Shown here: positions 11,025 through 23,495 of the stretch, piece by piece
Numbering within the stretch: the stretch's first letter is position 1
Layout: each line of letters opens with the position of its first letter
Source: DASWNP01 sp036399175
GTDB taxonomy: Bacteria > Acidobacteriota > Blastocatellia > Pyrinomonadales > Pyrinomonadaceae
Reading direction: 5' to 3'
Assembly: GCA_036399175.1 (NCBI GenBank)
Contig: DASWNP010000003.1
Span: 62,001-126,000 of the forward strand
DNA length: 64,000 nt
The notes under the pieces: generated by a model
The model's database searches: none
Told to the model about the DNA's origin: nothing
Seen by the model: the letters and a program-made list of their open reading frames with translations, nothing else
Translations under genes and position numbers: made by a program

Positions 11025-12374
11025 ATGACAGACGAGACCAAAAGGCCGCCAGAATCAGACGCCGATACGCCTTCCGGGGAGTCTGCCGACGCGTCGCGCG
11101 CCGCAGGCTCTCACCGCCGTACGGACGACAAAAGTCCGAGCCCCGGATACGAAAGCACAGACGCCGGAAGCCTTCCGCCTCCACCCGACTCTTCAAGCGA
11201 CGCGCGCCCGACGCCCGAAAGTCAGGCCGCTCTGACCGGCAAAGCTCCTTCCGGCAGCTCCACTTCAGGCACGACCGTCCCCGCCGCTTCCGGTCAAACG
11301 CCGAACGCGCCGCCTCCCAACGAAACGCAGGAAGAGAAAATCGCGCGACTCAAGCGCACCGTCGAAGAGGCCAAAGCGCGCAAGGCCGCGCAGGGCGGCG
11401 ACGCTCCCGCCACGCTCAAAGCAGGCAAGACGACGCCTCCGGCCTCCGCGCCGTCCGATGCCAAAACCTCCGAAACTTCCGGCGCTCAAGCTGCCGATGC
11501 TCCGCAGCCGCCGGGCGGCGCGTCGCCCGCCGTAGGCGACCCGACCAAAAGCCCTTCGCAATCGGATTTGGAGAAGGCCGCGAAGATTGCCGAGGCCAAA
11601 GCACGTGCCGCCGCCACCAAGCAGGCTGCGGGAGAGAAGCCCGCCGCGACGACAGCGACGCCGCCGGGTACGACTGCGCCTCCTGCCGCCGCGCCGGGCA
11701 CGCCGAAAGCTCCTGTCAAAAAGAAGGAAGAGGGGCCGAAGCCAGTCGATGCCGCCGAGCACCCGCTCGTCAAAAGGCTCGCCGGGCGTCTGGACGGCGC
11801 GGTGGTCGAAGCCTCCATGTTTCTCAACCAGCTCTCGGTGCGCATCGCGCCCGCGCGCATCGTCGAAGCCTGCGACCTCCTGCGCCGCGACGAAGAGACG
11901 CCATTCAACTATCTCTCCGATTTAACCTGCGTCCATTTCCCCGAAAACACCGACGCACCCTTCGAGATGGTCTACAACCTCTACTCGATTAGCACGGGTG
12001 AGCGCGTGCGTCTGAAAGTGTCGGTCAACGAAACGGAGGGCGTCGAAAGCGTGACCGGCGTCTGGCCTACGGCGAACTGGATGGAGCGAGAGGTCTACGA
12101 CCTCTTCGGCGTGCCCTTCAAAAATCATCCAGACCTGCGCCGCCTGTTGTTGCCCGCAGACTGGGAAGGCCATCCGCTTCGCAAAGACTACCCGCTCGAA
12201 TTCATGGAGAACAACTGGACGACCAAACATCTGCCCGAGTTCACCGAAGTTCAGCAAGAGCAACTGGAACAGCGGCGCGCTTATGGTCTGGAAAGCTTCT
12301 CTTCGCCCTACGAGCGGCGCATCCGAGAAATCTTCCGCGCCGGAAAAGAAGTGATGCCGAAGGAGCACAAGTAA
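11025..12374 (+). CDS. nuoC: NADH-quinone oxidoreductase subunit C with a 244-residue disordered N-terminal extension
   Basis: This is the peripheral-arm 30-kDa subunit of complex I. The family domain starts near residue 245 (EHPLVKRLAG). It includes FNYLSDLTCVHFP, VTGVWPTANWMEREVYDLFGV and the signature RRLLLPADWEGHPLRKDYPLE, so the whole domain of about 200 residues is present. Residues 1-244 are low-complexity Ala/Pro/Thr/Ser/Lys sequence with a possible short charged helix (about 100-122). That extension is longer than the domain itself and is not needed in known NuoC. A start closer to the domain is possible, but the frame has no internal ATG nearby, and codon bias is typical throughout. 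nuoD follows after one small gene. Confidence 0.93.
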   Translation: MTDETKRPPESDADTPSGESADASRAAGSHRRTDDKSPSPGYESTDAGSLPPPPDSSSDARPTPESQAALTGKAPSGSSTSGTTVPAASGQTPNAPPPNETQEEKIARLKRTVEEAKARKAAQGGDAPATLKAGKTTPPASAPSDAKTSETSGAQAADAPQPPGGASPAVGDPTKSPSQSDLEKAAKIAEAKARAAATKQAAGEKPAATTATPPGTTAPPAAAPGTPKAPVKKKEEGPKPVDAAEHPLVKRLAGRLDGAVVEASMFLNQLSVRIAPARIVEACDLLRRDEETPFNYLSDLTCVHFPENTDAPFEMVYNLYSISTGERVRLKVSVNETEGVESVTGVWPTANWMEREVYDLFGVPFKNHPDLRRLLLPADWEGHPLRKDYPLEFMENNWTTKHLPEFTEVQQEQLEQRRAYGLESFSSPYERRIREIFRAGKEVMPKEHK

Positions 12375-12417
12375 AGATGCCCGGCGACAGTCGCCTCCTA
12401 ACGACGGCGCTCAAGAC

Positions 12418-12672
12418 ATGGAGCTGAAAGAACTGGCCGCACATCACGACGTGAAAATCTTCGACACGCGCGAAGCCGCCGATGCCGAAGGCTACGCCTT
12501 CACCGAGACGCACACAACGCGCAACGTCTGGAATCGGCAGAGCGCCGCACAGGCGACGATTTACAAGCTCGTCGGCATGAAACGTCGCGGCGAAGCCTCC
12601 CAAATCGGCCTCGTCCTCGACACCTGGAGCGTCACCGGCTGTTACAAAAAGAAGGCGAGCAACGCGGAGTGA
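12418..12672 (+). CDS. Small conserved-looking protein between nuoC and nuoD
   Basis: This 84-residue soluble protein starts at ATG 12418, 44 bases after nuoC. It has no hydrophobic segment and no motif I recognise; residues 40-66 (TRNVWNRQSAAQATIYKLVG) could be helical, and a single Cys lies in VTGCYKK near the C-terminus. It stops 56 bases before nuoD, on the same strand with matching codon use. Its place inside the nuo operon suggests a complex I accessory or assembly factor, but nothing in the sequence proves this. Confidence 0.6.
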   Translation: MELKELAAHHDVKIFDTREAADAEGYAFTETHTTRNVWNRQSAAQATIYKLVGMKRRGEASQIGLVLDTWSVTGCYKKKASNAE

Positions 12673-12727
12673 AGTGCGAAAGCAGATAGCATCGCTTTCA
12701 TCCATCCGCCTTCATACTTTAGACACT

Positions 12728-13861
12728 ATGCATCAGGTAGAAGTCGCCACCACCAGAGAGACGCTGCTCGACAGCCCCGAGATGGTTCTCAACATGGGGC
12801 CGCAGCACCCTTCGACGCACGGCGTCCTGCGCGTCATCCTTCGCCTCGACGGCGAGACCGTCATCGACCTCGATTGCGACATCGGCTTTCTTCATCGCGG
12901 CATGGAGAAGATTGCAGAGAATCGTCTCTACCCGATGATTGCGCCCTACTGGGACAGGCTCGACTACATCGCGGCGGTCTCGAACGGTCTCGTCTGGGTC
13001 GAGACCGTCGAGCAGATGATGGGCTTGGATGTCCCGCCGCGCGCACACTACATCCGCACTATCCTGACCGAGCTTAACCGCATCTCTTCGCACCTGCTCT
13101 GGCTCGCCACGCACGGCCTCGACATCGGCTCGTTCACCGTCCTCCTTTGGGCGCTCCGCGAGCGCGAAGAGATTCTGAAGATTTTCGAGCGGCAGTTCGG
13201 CGCGCGTCTCACCTGCCACGCGTGGCGCATCGGCGGGATGCCGAACGACACTTACGAAGGCTTCGACGAAGACGTGCGGCGCTTTGTCGATAATTTCCCG
13301 CACCGCATCGACGAGTACGAGACGCTTCTTTCGGAGAATCGCATCTGGCTCGGTCGCACGGTCGGCATCGGCGTCATTTCCGCCGAAGACGCTATCGCCA
13401 TCGGCCTCTCGGGCCCGGCTCTCAGAGGCTCGGGCGTTGCCTGGGACGTGCGCAAAAGTCGTCCCTACGCCGCCTACGCCGACATGGATTTTGAAATTCC
13501 CGTCGGCGAAAACGGCGACACATACGACCGGTATCTCGTCCGCCTCGAAGAGATGCGACAGTCGCGCCGCATCGTCCAGCAGGCTTTGCAGAAGATGCCC
13601 GACGGGCCTGTCAACGCCAAAATCCCGAAAATCATCAAGCCTCCGGCGGGCGACTACTATCATTCAATCGAAGGGCCGAAAGGCGAAATCGGCTGCTATC
13701 TCGTCTCCGACGGCTCAAGCCGTCCGGCGCGCGTGCGCGTGCGTCCGCCGTCATTCATAAACTTGCAGGCGCTCAGACAGATGTGCGTCGGCCATCTGGT
13801 CGCAGACGTGGTCGCCATCATCGGCACGCTCGACATCGTGCTCGGAGAGATAGATAGGTAG
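12728..13861 (+). CDS. nuoD: NADH-quinone oxidoreductase subunit D
   Basis: This is the 49-kDa peripheral subunit that forms the quinone site together with NuoB. It has 377 residues. Family motifs are LNMGPQHPSTHGVLRV, DIGFLHRGMEK, YWDRLDYIAA and the C-terminal GEIGCYLVSDGSSRPARVRV plus HLVADVVAIIGTLDIVLGEIDR. His27 and His31 in GPQHPSTHG correspond to quinone-site histidines. Arg57 in LHRG aligns with the arginine that NDUFAF7 methylates in human NDUFS2 (alignment from memory). ATG 12728 is chosen over the in-frame GTG 12674 because homology begins soon after it. It is separate, not fused with nuoC. Confidence 0.96.
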   Translation: MHQVEVATTRETLLDSPEMVLNMGPQHPSTHGVLRVILRLDGETVIDLDCDIGFLHRGMEKIAENRLYPMIAPYWDRLDYIAAVSNGLVWVETVEQMMGLDVPPRAHYIRTILTELNRISSHLLWLATHGLDIGSFTVLLWALREREEILKIFERQFGARLTCHAWRIGGMPNDTYEGFDEDVRRFVDNFPHRIDEYETLLSENRIWLGRTVGIGVISAEDAIAIGLSGPALRGSGVAWDVRKSRPYAAYADMDFEIPVGENGDTYDRYLVRLEEMRQSRRIVQQALQKMPDGPVNAKIPKIIKPPAGDYYHSIEGPKGEIGCYLVSDGSSRPARVRVRPPSFINLQALRQMCVGHLVADVVAIIGTLDIVLGEIDR

Positions 13862-13963
13862 TTTTCAGTTTTCGGTTTTCAGTTTTCAGCCGTGAAGTCG
13901 AGGCAGGCGGGCTGCTGGATTAACAAATCTAAAAACTGAAAACCGAAAACTGAAAACTGAAAA
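13862..13963. repeat. Heptamer palindrome, GTTTTCA type
   Basis: The left arm is GTTTTCA, GTTTTCG, GTTTTCA, GTTTTCA. The right arm (about 13931-13963) is CTGAAAA, CCGAAAA and CTGAAAA units. The central 40 bases are GC-rich and differ from the GAAAGAC centre of other elements. It abuts the ATG at 13966. Confidence 0.85.
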
Positions 13964-13965
13964 CT

Positions 13966-14424
13966 ATGCGAATCCTTCGTCTGCCAATTCAGAAGATGAC
14001 GCGCGAGGCGTTCGCGCCCTTCGGGGTTTTGATTGACAGCCGGGGCTCTGTCGAGATTGACCTCGGCGACGGCGTGCCGAGCCTGACGGGCGCAACCTCC
14101 GAGCGACGCCCTTTCAAGTTCGATTTCATGGCGCGACACCGGCGCACGATGCAGGTCTTCTCGCCGCTCGCCTCTTCGCGGGCGGTCGTCTGCGTCGCGC
14201 CGCCGAACGAGGCGAATGCGCCGGACGCAGACAAAGTCGTCGCCTTTCTCGTCGATGGCCGCCTGCCCTACGCATATCACAAGGGCACCTGGCACACGCC
14301 GCCCTTCCCCGTCGGCGAGTGGTATTCCTACCTCGTCGTCGATAGAAGCGGGACGCTGGAGGACGACTACGAGCTGGTCGATTTGAAGGCGACGCGCGGC
14401 TGCACGTTCGAGATTGAAGCTTGA
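13966..14424 (+). CDS. Ureidoglycolate lyase family protein (AllA-like)
   Basis: This cupin-fold protein of 152 residues belongs to the ureidoglycolate lyase family, which releases urea from ureidoglycolate at the end of allantoin breakdown. Family features are MTREAFAPFGVLID near the N-terminus, RHRRTMQVFSPLASSRAVVCVAPP in the middle and a GTWHTPPFPVG segment whose His is a likely catalytic residue. No other purine-catabolism gene is nearby; it stands alone between nuoD and nuoH, so its substrate may differ. It begins immediately after a heptamer palindrome. The family call is fairly secure; the reaction is not. Confidence 0.75.
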   Translation: MRILRLPIQKMTREAFAPFGVLIDSRGSVEIDLGDGVPSLTGATSERRPFKFDFMARHRRTMQVFSPLASSRAVVCVAPPNEANAPDADKVVAFLVDGRLPYAYHKGTWHTPPFPVGEWYSYLVVDRSGTLEDDYELVDLKATRGCTFEIEA

Positions 14425-14451
14425 AAGAATTTCGAGAGAAGGAGACCTGAA

Positions 14452-14751
14452 ATGAGCGCCGACCGCCTCACAGAAGTGTTGAACTACCTCAGCGCCATCA
14501 GCCGCGATGTCGGCGAACTGCGCACCGAAGTTCGCGCGAACGCGACGAAATTGGAAGAATTGCGCGCTGATGTGGATGCTAAATTTGAAGAATTGCGTGC
14601 GGAAATGAACGCAGGGTTCGAGCAGGTGCGAACGGACATCCGTCATTTGAAGCACAAGATGGAAATAGTGACGCAGGACTTGATGGATTTGCGTACTGAC
14701 GGACGCGAGTTGAGGAAGAGGATGGACGTGCTTGAGAGTAAGGGGGCGTAG
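14452..14751 (+). CDS. Small coiled-coil protein
   Basis: This protein of 99 residues is almost entirely predicted helix with heptad spacing (LRTEVRANATKLEELRADVD, then FEELRAEMNAGFEQVRTDIR and LRKRMDVLESKGA). It lacks a signal peptide or membrane segment and has no catalytic motif. GAAGGAG lies about 8 bases before ATG 14452, the best ribosome site in this stretch. It is placed between the AllA-like gene and nuoH. Such short coiled-coil proteins are common and function cannot be assigned. Confidence 0.7.
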   Translation: MSADRLTEVLNYLSAISRDVGELRTEVRANATKLEELRADVDAKFEELRAEMNAGFEQVRTDIRHLKHKMEIVTQDLMDLRTDGRELRKRMDVLESKGA

Positions 14752-14769
14752 GTTGATACGGAATAGAGT

Positions 14770-16083
14770 ATGAACACTTTTGCGATGTTTGCGCCGCCTA
14801 ATTTCATCGACGGCTTTCTGCTCGGCTACTTCAGCCGCGAGACGGTTAACTACGTCATCTGGCCGTTCATACAGATTGGCGCGGTCGTCACAGCCGTCGC
14901 CTTCTGGGCGCTCTACGCGACTTATCTGGAGCGCAAGGTTTCGGCCTTCATGCAGGCACGTCTGGGGCCGATGCGGGTCGGGAAGTGGGGGCTTTTGCAG
15001 CCCATCGCCGACGCCATCAAGCTTTTGACGAAAGAAGACCTTGAGCCAGACAAAGCAGACCATTTCATCTTTCGTTTCGCGCCCTACATCTCCGTCGCCG
15101 CCGCCTTCATCGTCTTCGCCGTCATCCCGTTTGCGCCCGATTGGGGTGTGATTACAGACATCAACATCGGCCTGCTCTTTGTGCTCTCCATCTCTTCGGT
15201 GGGCGTGCTGGCGTTGATTCTGGCGGGCTGGTCTTCAAACTCGAAGTACGCGCTTCTCGGCGGCCTGCGTTCCTCTGCGCAGATGGTCTCCTACGAAGTG
15301 GCGATGGGGCTCTCGCTCGTCGGGGCGCTGATGTTTGCGCGCACGCTCTCGCTCTCTGGCGTCGTGCAGGCGCAAGGCGGCGATTCCATCTGGTACATAC
15401 TTTACCAGCCGCTCGGCTTCATCACTTTTCTCGTCAGCGGGATTGCGGAGAACAACCGCGCGCCGTTCGATTTGCCCGAGGCCGAGTCAGAGCTGGTCGC
15501 GGGCTTTCACACGGAATACTCGGGGATGCGCTGGTCGCTCTTCTTCATGGCGGAGTATGCGGCGATGGTCGTCGTCTCGGCTGTGGCGACGACGATGTAT
15601 CTCGGCGGCTGGTACTTTCCCGGAGTGCTCCGTCTGGCCGGGGGCTACAACCATCTTTACGTCTTCCTGAGCCTCGTCGTCTTCACGTTGAAGATGGGCG
15701 TGCTGCTCTACATCTATTTCTGGCTGCGCTGGACGTTTCCACGCTATCGCTACGACCAGTTGATGGATTTGGGCTGGAAGTGGCTGATACCGGCGGCGCT
15801 CATCAATATCGTGCTCACGGCCTTAGCGGTCTTCCTCGTGCAGGCGCTCGACGGCTGGCGAGGGCTAGACACCATCGAGGCGCTCAGGACGGGGATGAAT
15901 CTGACCGGCACGGGCAAGACGATTATGATTGCCTTCGGATTCGGCGGCCTCTTCGTCACTGCCGGGCTGCTCTCTCTGATTAACTGGCGCTCGCGCGATT
16001 TCAATTTGAAGAAACAACGGCGGCAGATTCGCCTCGTCGATATGCCGAAAGGCAAACCCGCCGTCGCCACTACCGAAGTATGA
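14770..16083 (+). CDS. nuoH: NADH-quinone oxidoreductase subunit H
   Basis: This is the membrane subunit that joins the membrane arm to the quinone site. It has 437 residues with about eight to nine hydrophobic helices. Signature segments are ERKVSAFMQARLGPMRVG, QPIADAIKLLTKED and AENNRAPFDLPEAESELVAG, the last being the family hallmark with essential acidic residues. The C-terminus (about 370-437) is longer than the E. coli protein, with one extra hydrophobic segment and a basic tail. nuoI follows after a heptamer palindrome. Confidence 0.96.
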   Translation: MNTFAMFAPPNFIDGFLLGYFSRETVNYVIWPFIQIGAVVTAVAFWALYATYLERKVSAFMQARLGPMRVGKWGLLQPIADAIKLLTKEDLEPDKADHFIFRFAPYISVAAAFIVFAVIPFAPDWGVITDINIGLLFVLSISSVGVLALILAGWSSNSKYALLGGLRSSAQMVSYEVAMGLSLVGALMFARTLSLSGVVQAQGGDSIWYILYQPLGFITFLVSGIAENNRAPFDLPEAESELVAGFHTEYSGMRWSLFFMAEYAAMVVVSAVATTMYLGGWYFPGVLRLAGGYNHLYVFLSLVVFTLKMGVLLYIYFWLRWTFPRYRYDQLMDLGWKWLIPAALINIVLTALAVFLVQALDGWRGLDTIEALRTGMNLTGTGKTIMIAFGFGGLFVTAGLLSLINWRSRDFNLKKQRRQIRLVDMPKGKPAVATTEV

Positions 16084-16086
16084 AGT

Positions 16087-16160
16087 AGGAACGCGGAACG
16101 ATGAACTGAAAATCAAAAAGCCTTTTATTCATCGTTGCAGCGTTCCGCGTTCATCGTTTC
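16087..16160. repeat. Heptamer palindrome, ATGAACG type, before nuoI
   Basis: GGAACGC and GGAACGATGAA units on the left pair with TTCATCG, TTCCGCG and TTCATCG units on the right; the loop contains AAAATCAAAAAGCC. An extra base interrupts the right arm near 16137. AAGGAGATG follows at 16161-16169, so nuoI keeps a normal ribosome site. Confidence 0.8.
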
Positions 16161-16171
16161 AAGGAGATGTT

Positions 16172-16705
16172 ATGCCACTCGTACAGGTTCCGCGGCCGAG
16201 CTGGAAAGAGAAGCTGAAGAGGTTTTTTCTGGTTGACCTCCTCGACGGCCTGAAGCTGACGCTGAAGTTCAATATCGGCGCGATAACCGATAAGGATGCT
16301 ATCGCGGGCAAGGGCATCTATACGGAGCAGTACCCGAAGGTGCGCCCGGATGTCGCGCCGCGCTTTCACGGCGCGCCGCGTCTCAACATGGATCCCGAGA
16401 CGCACGAGACGCTCTGCATCGCCTGTAACCTCTGCGCGCTGGCCTGCCCCGAGGATTGCATCGACGTGATTGCGATGGACATAGAGGTGATGACGGCGGG
16501 GAAGGCGCGTCGCAAGAAGGTGCTCGACGAGTTTATCTTCGACACCTCGCGCTGCATGTTCTGTGCGCTCTGCCAGGAAGCCTGCCCGACCAACTGCCTT
16601 GAGCTGACGCAGGACTTCGAGCTTGCCACCTACTCGCGCGCAGGCTTCGTCTGGAATCGAGAGATGCTCGAACAGGGAAGAGAAACGGTCAAGTACGAAG
16701 AGTAA
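16172..16705 (+). CDS. nuoI: NADH-quinone oxidoreductase subunit I
   Basis: This is the peripheral subunit that carries clusters N6a and N6b. It has 177 residues with two 4Fe-4S motifs: CIACNLCALACPEDCID (about 85-101) and CMFCALCQEACPTNCLE (about 128-144). The N-terminal part (FFLVDLLDGLKLTLK) is the amphipathic helix that anchors it to NuoH, and YPKVRPDVAPRFHGAPRLN is typical of the family. ATG 16172 has AAGGAG at 16161-16166. A DinB-like gene, not nuoJ, comes next. Confidence 0.96.
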   Translation: MPLVQVPRPSWKEKLKRFFLVDLLDGLKLTLKFNIGAITDKDAIAGKGIYTEQYPKVRPDVAPRFHGAPRLNMDPETHETLCIACNLCALACPEDCIDVIAMDIEVMTAGKARRKKVLDEFIFDTSRCMFCALCQEACPTNCLELTQDFELATYSRAGFVWNREMLEQGRETVKYEE

Positions 16706-16866
16706 AAAGAGGCGTGAAAAGCGGTGACGAGTGACGAGCGGAAGATGAGAAGCAAGCGGAATTATTAACGAGCGGGAGCTAAGCAGGGGGAGACGAGCGA
16801 GGGGCGGGTTTCCATTTTGAGCGGTTAGAGAAGAGAAGGACGAGCGCAGAAGCGTAGAGGGGCGTC
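16706..16866. other. Gap between nuoI and the DinB-like gene
   Basis: No gene is seen. Bases 16722-16740 contain GTGACGA-type units (GTGACGAGTGACGAG) without an inverted partner, so this may be a decayed, one-armed heptamer element. The rest is purine-rich. Confidence 0.4.
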
Positions 16867-17391
16867 GTGGAGCGTGAGGCTTTTGAGTTGGAGGCTGACG
16901 GGCGCGCGATTCTCCGTAGCCTCTGGGAGCATCACTGGTGGAGCGCGGAGCTTCTGCTCGAAGAGGCGCGCGGGATGAGCGAGGAAGAATTGACGCGCTC
17001 TCTGCCCGTCAGCTACGGCTCGTTTCTGGGGGCGATGGCGCATCTGGTCGGCTCGGAGATGGTCTGGTTGATGCGCGTCGAGCGCGACGAGTCTCCGGCG
17101 TCGATTCCGGGCATCGAGGAGTTACCGACGCTCGATGCAGTCGAACTTGAATGGCAGCGTTGCCGCCAGGGCTGGCGCGTAGTCCTCGATTCGGAAGACC
17201 TGCTGCGGCGCACGCTTTTCTACAGAAACACGAAGGGCAGTCAATACCGAGACCCCCTCTGGCGCGTCCTGACGCACCTCGTCGATCACGGCGCGGCCTA
17301 TCGAGGCACTCTCATCGCAGCTTTACGCATGCTCGGGCGTACACCGCCCGTAACCGGCTTGGCGTTCTACACAAGACAGAAAGGAAAATGA
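16867..17391 (+). CDS. DinB-family protein
   Basis: This protein of 174 residues looks like a four-helix-bundle member of the DinB/YfiT superfamily of putative metal-dependent enzymes, including thiol-dependent transferases. Likely metal ligands are a His in LWEHHWWSAELL (helix 1), one in AHLVGSEMVW (helix 2) and the HLVDHGAAYRG pair near the C-terminus, which matches the usual HxxxH..R pattern of the family. It starts with GTG 16867. It stands between nuoI and nuoJ. The substrate is unknown, and I see no reason in sequence to link it to complex I beyond position. Confidence 0.75.
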   Translation: MEREAFELEADGRAILRSLWEHHWWSAELLLEEARGMSEEELTRSLPVSYGSFLGAMAHLVGSEMVWLMRVERDESPASIPGIEELPTLDAVELEWQRCRQGWRVVLDSEDLLRRTLFYRNTKGSQYRDPLWRVLTHLVDHGAAYRGTLIAALRMLGRTPPVTGLAFYTRQKGK

Positions 17392-17469
17392 TGAATGCGA
17401 AATGATGAATGATGAATGAAAGACAAACGGCTTTTCATTCATCATTCCGCGTTCATCATTCATCATTTC
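17388..17469. repeat. Heptamer palindrome, ATGAATG type, before nuoJ
   Basis: The left arm is ATGATGAATGCGAA, ATGATGA, ATGATGAATG, then GAAAGAC. The right arm is TTCATTC, ATCATTC, CGCGTTC, ATCATTC. It overlaps the last codon of the DinB-like gene and ends 3 bases before the nuoJ ATG. Confidence 0.85.
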
Positions 17470-17472
17470 TTT

Positions 17473-18156
17473 ATGGTTCTTTCCGGCTGGGAAGCTGTCT
17501 TCTTCTGGGTCTTCGCGCTGGCGGCGGTGGTGGCGGGCTTGCTGACCATCATGGCGCGCAACGCCGTCCACGCGGCGCTGTTTCTCATCTCGACACTGGT
17601 GTCGGTGGCGGCGCTCTTTATTCTGGCTGGCGCGGAGTTCATCGCGGGCGTGCAGATTCTGGTCTACGTCGGCGGCGTGATGGTCTTGTTTCTGTTCGTC
17701 ATCATGCTCGTCAACGTGGGCGCGGAGGAGCGCGGCGGCGAAGAGTTGTTCAACCGACCGAAGCAGGTGGCCGCCGCGATGGTCTTCTCGCTGCTCTTAG
17801 TCGTCGGCCTCATCTTTGCGATTAATCAGGGATGGGCTGGCTTGCGCGAGCGCGACCGCGAAGAAGCCGGCGAGCGACTGGCGCGACGCGCCGACGCCGA
17901 GCGCCGCCTCCGATCCTCCGCCACCGGCACGATGAAAATTTCGGAGGACACGCAGCGCGTCGGCTCAAGCCTCTATCGCTACGGCGCGCTGCCCTTCGAG
18001 ATAGCCAGCGTCCTTCTGCTCGTCGCCATCGTCGGCTCGGTCTTGCTCGCACGCACGACCAAGCAGGAGCTGGCCGCCGACGACCTTCCGCCCGAAGTAC
18101 TCAAAGAGGTCGCCCGCGACGAGCCCGAGATTCTGACCGAAACGGGAAGCAGCTAA
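17473..18156 (+). CDS. nuoJ: NADH-quinone oxidoreductase subunit J
   Basis: This is a membrane-arm subunit of 227 residues. It has five hydrophobic helices: four in the first 120 residues and one near 175-195. The family signature is RNAVHAALFLISTLVSVAALFILAGAEF in shortened form (HAALFLI...LILAGAEF) followed by VQILVYVGGVMVLFLFVIML, the NuoJ helix that contains the conserved pi-bulge region. The loop at about 125-165 is unusually charged (RERDREEAGERLARRADAE). The frame is open to 17416 but that part is repeat sequence, so ATG 17473 is chosen. nuoK follows. Confidence 0.93.
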   Translation: MVLSGWEAVFFWVFALAAVVAGLLTIMARNAVHAALFLISTLVSVAALFILAGAEFIAGVQILVYVGGVMVLFLFVIMLVNVGAEERGGEELFNRPKQVAAAMVFSLLLVVGLIFAINQGWAGLRERDREEAGERLARRADAERRLRSSATGTMKISEDTQRVGSSLYRYGALPFEIASVLLLVAIVGSVLLARTTKQELAADDLPPEVLKEVARDEPEILTETGSS

Positions 18157-18161
18157 AACCC

Positions 18162-18205
18162 ATTGACTCATTGATTCATTTCTTCATTGAATCAATGAAT
18201 CAATG
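18162..18205. repeat. Short palindrome, TTGATTC type, between nuoJ and nuoK
   Basis: CATTGACTCATTGATTCAT on the left pairs with ATGAATCAATGAATCAATG on the right. Units are about seven to eight bases (ATTGACTC, ATTGATTC, then AATCAATG). It lies 20 bases before the nuoK ATG. Confidence 0.75.
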
Positions 18206-18224
18206 AACCGACGAGTCGATTCTT

Positions 18225-18635
18225 ATGATAAACCTTTTCGCAAGCGCACCGGGTTTGCTGTTGTGGCAGGAGGCGGCGACGAGCCGTTCGGAGGTCGTGT
18301 GGCAGGGCATCACGAACCCGGATTTGTCGAAGTTTCTGGTTATCGGCGCGCTGCTCTTCATCATCGGCGTGGCTGGCGTGCTGACGCGGCGCAACATCAT
18401 CGTCATCTTCATGTCTATTGAACTGATTCTGAACGCCGCCAACCTTAACTTCATCGCCTTCTCGCGCTACTTGCAGGACACGGGCAACGCGAACGCCGTC
18501 GCCGGACAGGTCTTCACCGTCTTTATCATCGTCGTCGCGGCTGCCGAGGCGGCCATCGGCTTGGGAATCGTCATCGCGCTCTACCGCAACAAAGAGACCA
18601 TCTTTGTCGATAAGATTGATTTGCTTAAGTGGTAA
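18225..18635 (+). CDS. nuoK: NADH-quinone oxidoreductase subunit K
   Basis: This is the small antiporter-like (MrpC-like) membrane-arm subunit. It has 136 residues and three helices (about 40-58, 62-84 and 93-117). Conserved segments are GVLTRRNIIVIFMSIELILNAANLNF (in part IFMSIELILNA), where the buried Glu is essential for proton pumping, and VAAAEAAIGLGIVIALYR, holding the second buried Glu. Its first 35 residues are longer than the usual start. A later start at 18327 or nearby is possible but has no better ribosome site. Confidence 0.92.
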   Translation: MINLFASAPGLLLWQEAATSRSEVVWQGITNPDLSKFLVIGALLFIIGVAGVLTRRNIIVIFMSIELILNAANLNFIAFSRYLQDTGNANAVAGQVFTVFIIVVAAAEAAIGLGIVIALYRNKETIFVDKIDLLKW

Positions 18636-18711
18636 ATCGTGAATCGTAAATCGTAAATAGAAACGCGGTTCACCACGCCATCTATTTACGATTTACGATT
18701 TACGATTCACG
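18634..18711. repeat. Heptamer palindrome, AAATCGT type, before nuoL
   Basis: AAATCGT, GAATCGT, AAATCGT, AAATAGA on the left; ATTTACG, ATTTACG, ATTTACG, ATTCACG on the right; loop AACGCGGTTCACCACGCC region. It begins inside the nuoK stop codon and ends 7 bases before the nuoL ATG. Confidence 0.9.
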
Positions 18712-18718
18712 AACCAAT

Positions 18719-21580
<2,862 letters not shown>

Positions 21581-21715
21581 GTTTCTGATTTTAGGTTCGG
21601 CGATTTTTCGGCTGCTGTTTGAGAGCCTTGCTAAGAAAGCGTCGCGGTTCGAGTCCCGATTTGAACCGAAGCTCGAAGGGCTGGCGCTCGATAATCCATC
21701 TCGTTTAGAGGAAAC
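21581..21715. other. Gap between nuoL and nuoM
   Basis: Only this nuo gap lacks a clear palindrome. AGAGGAAAC just before ATG 21716 is a usable ribosome site. A GGTTCGAGTCCC string here resembles a tRNA T-loop, but no tRNA fold exists around it. Confidence 0.5.
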
Positions 21716-23416
<1,701 letters not shown>

Positions 23417-23419
23417 ACG

Positions 23420-23492
23420 CCGGAGGTCAAAGGCCGGAGGTCAGTTAAGAACTGATTTCTCTGACCTCTGACCTCTCGCCTCCGACCTCTCG
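23420..23492. repeat. Heptamer palindrome, GGAGGTC type, before nuoN
   Basis: GGAGGTC, AAAGGCC, GGAGGTC, AGTTAAG on the left; TGACCTC, TGACCTC, TCGCCTC, CGACCTC on the right. It occupies the whole gap between nuoM and nuoN and ends 3 bases before ATG 23496. Confidence 0.85.
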
Positions 23493-23495
23493 ATT

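Noticed and set aside
21630..21680. tRNA-like T-loop string GGTTCGAGTCCC
   Set aside because: The flanking bases cannot pair as a T stem, and no acceptor, D or anticodon arm can be built around it.
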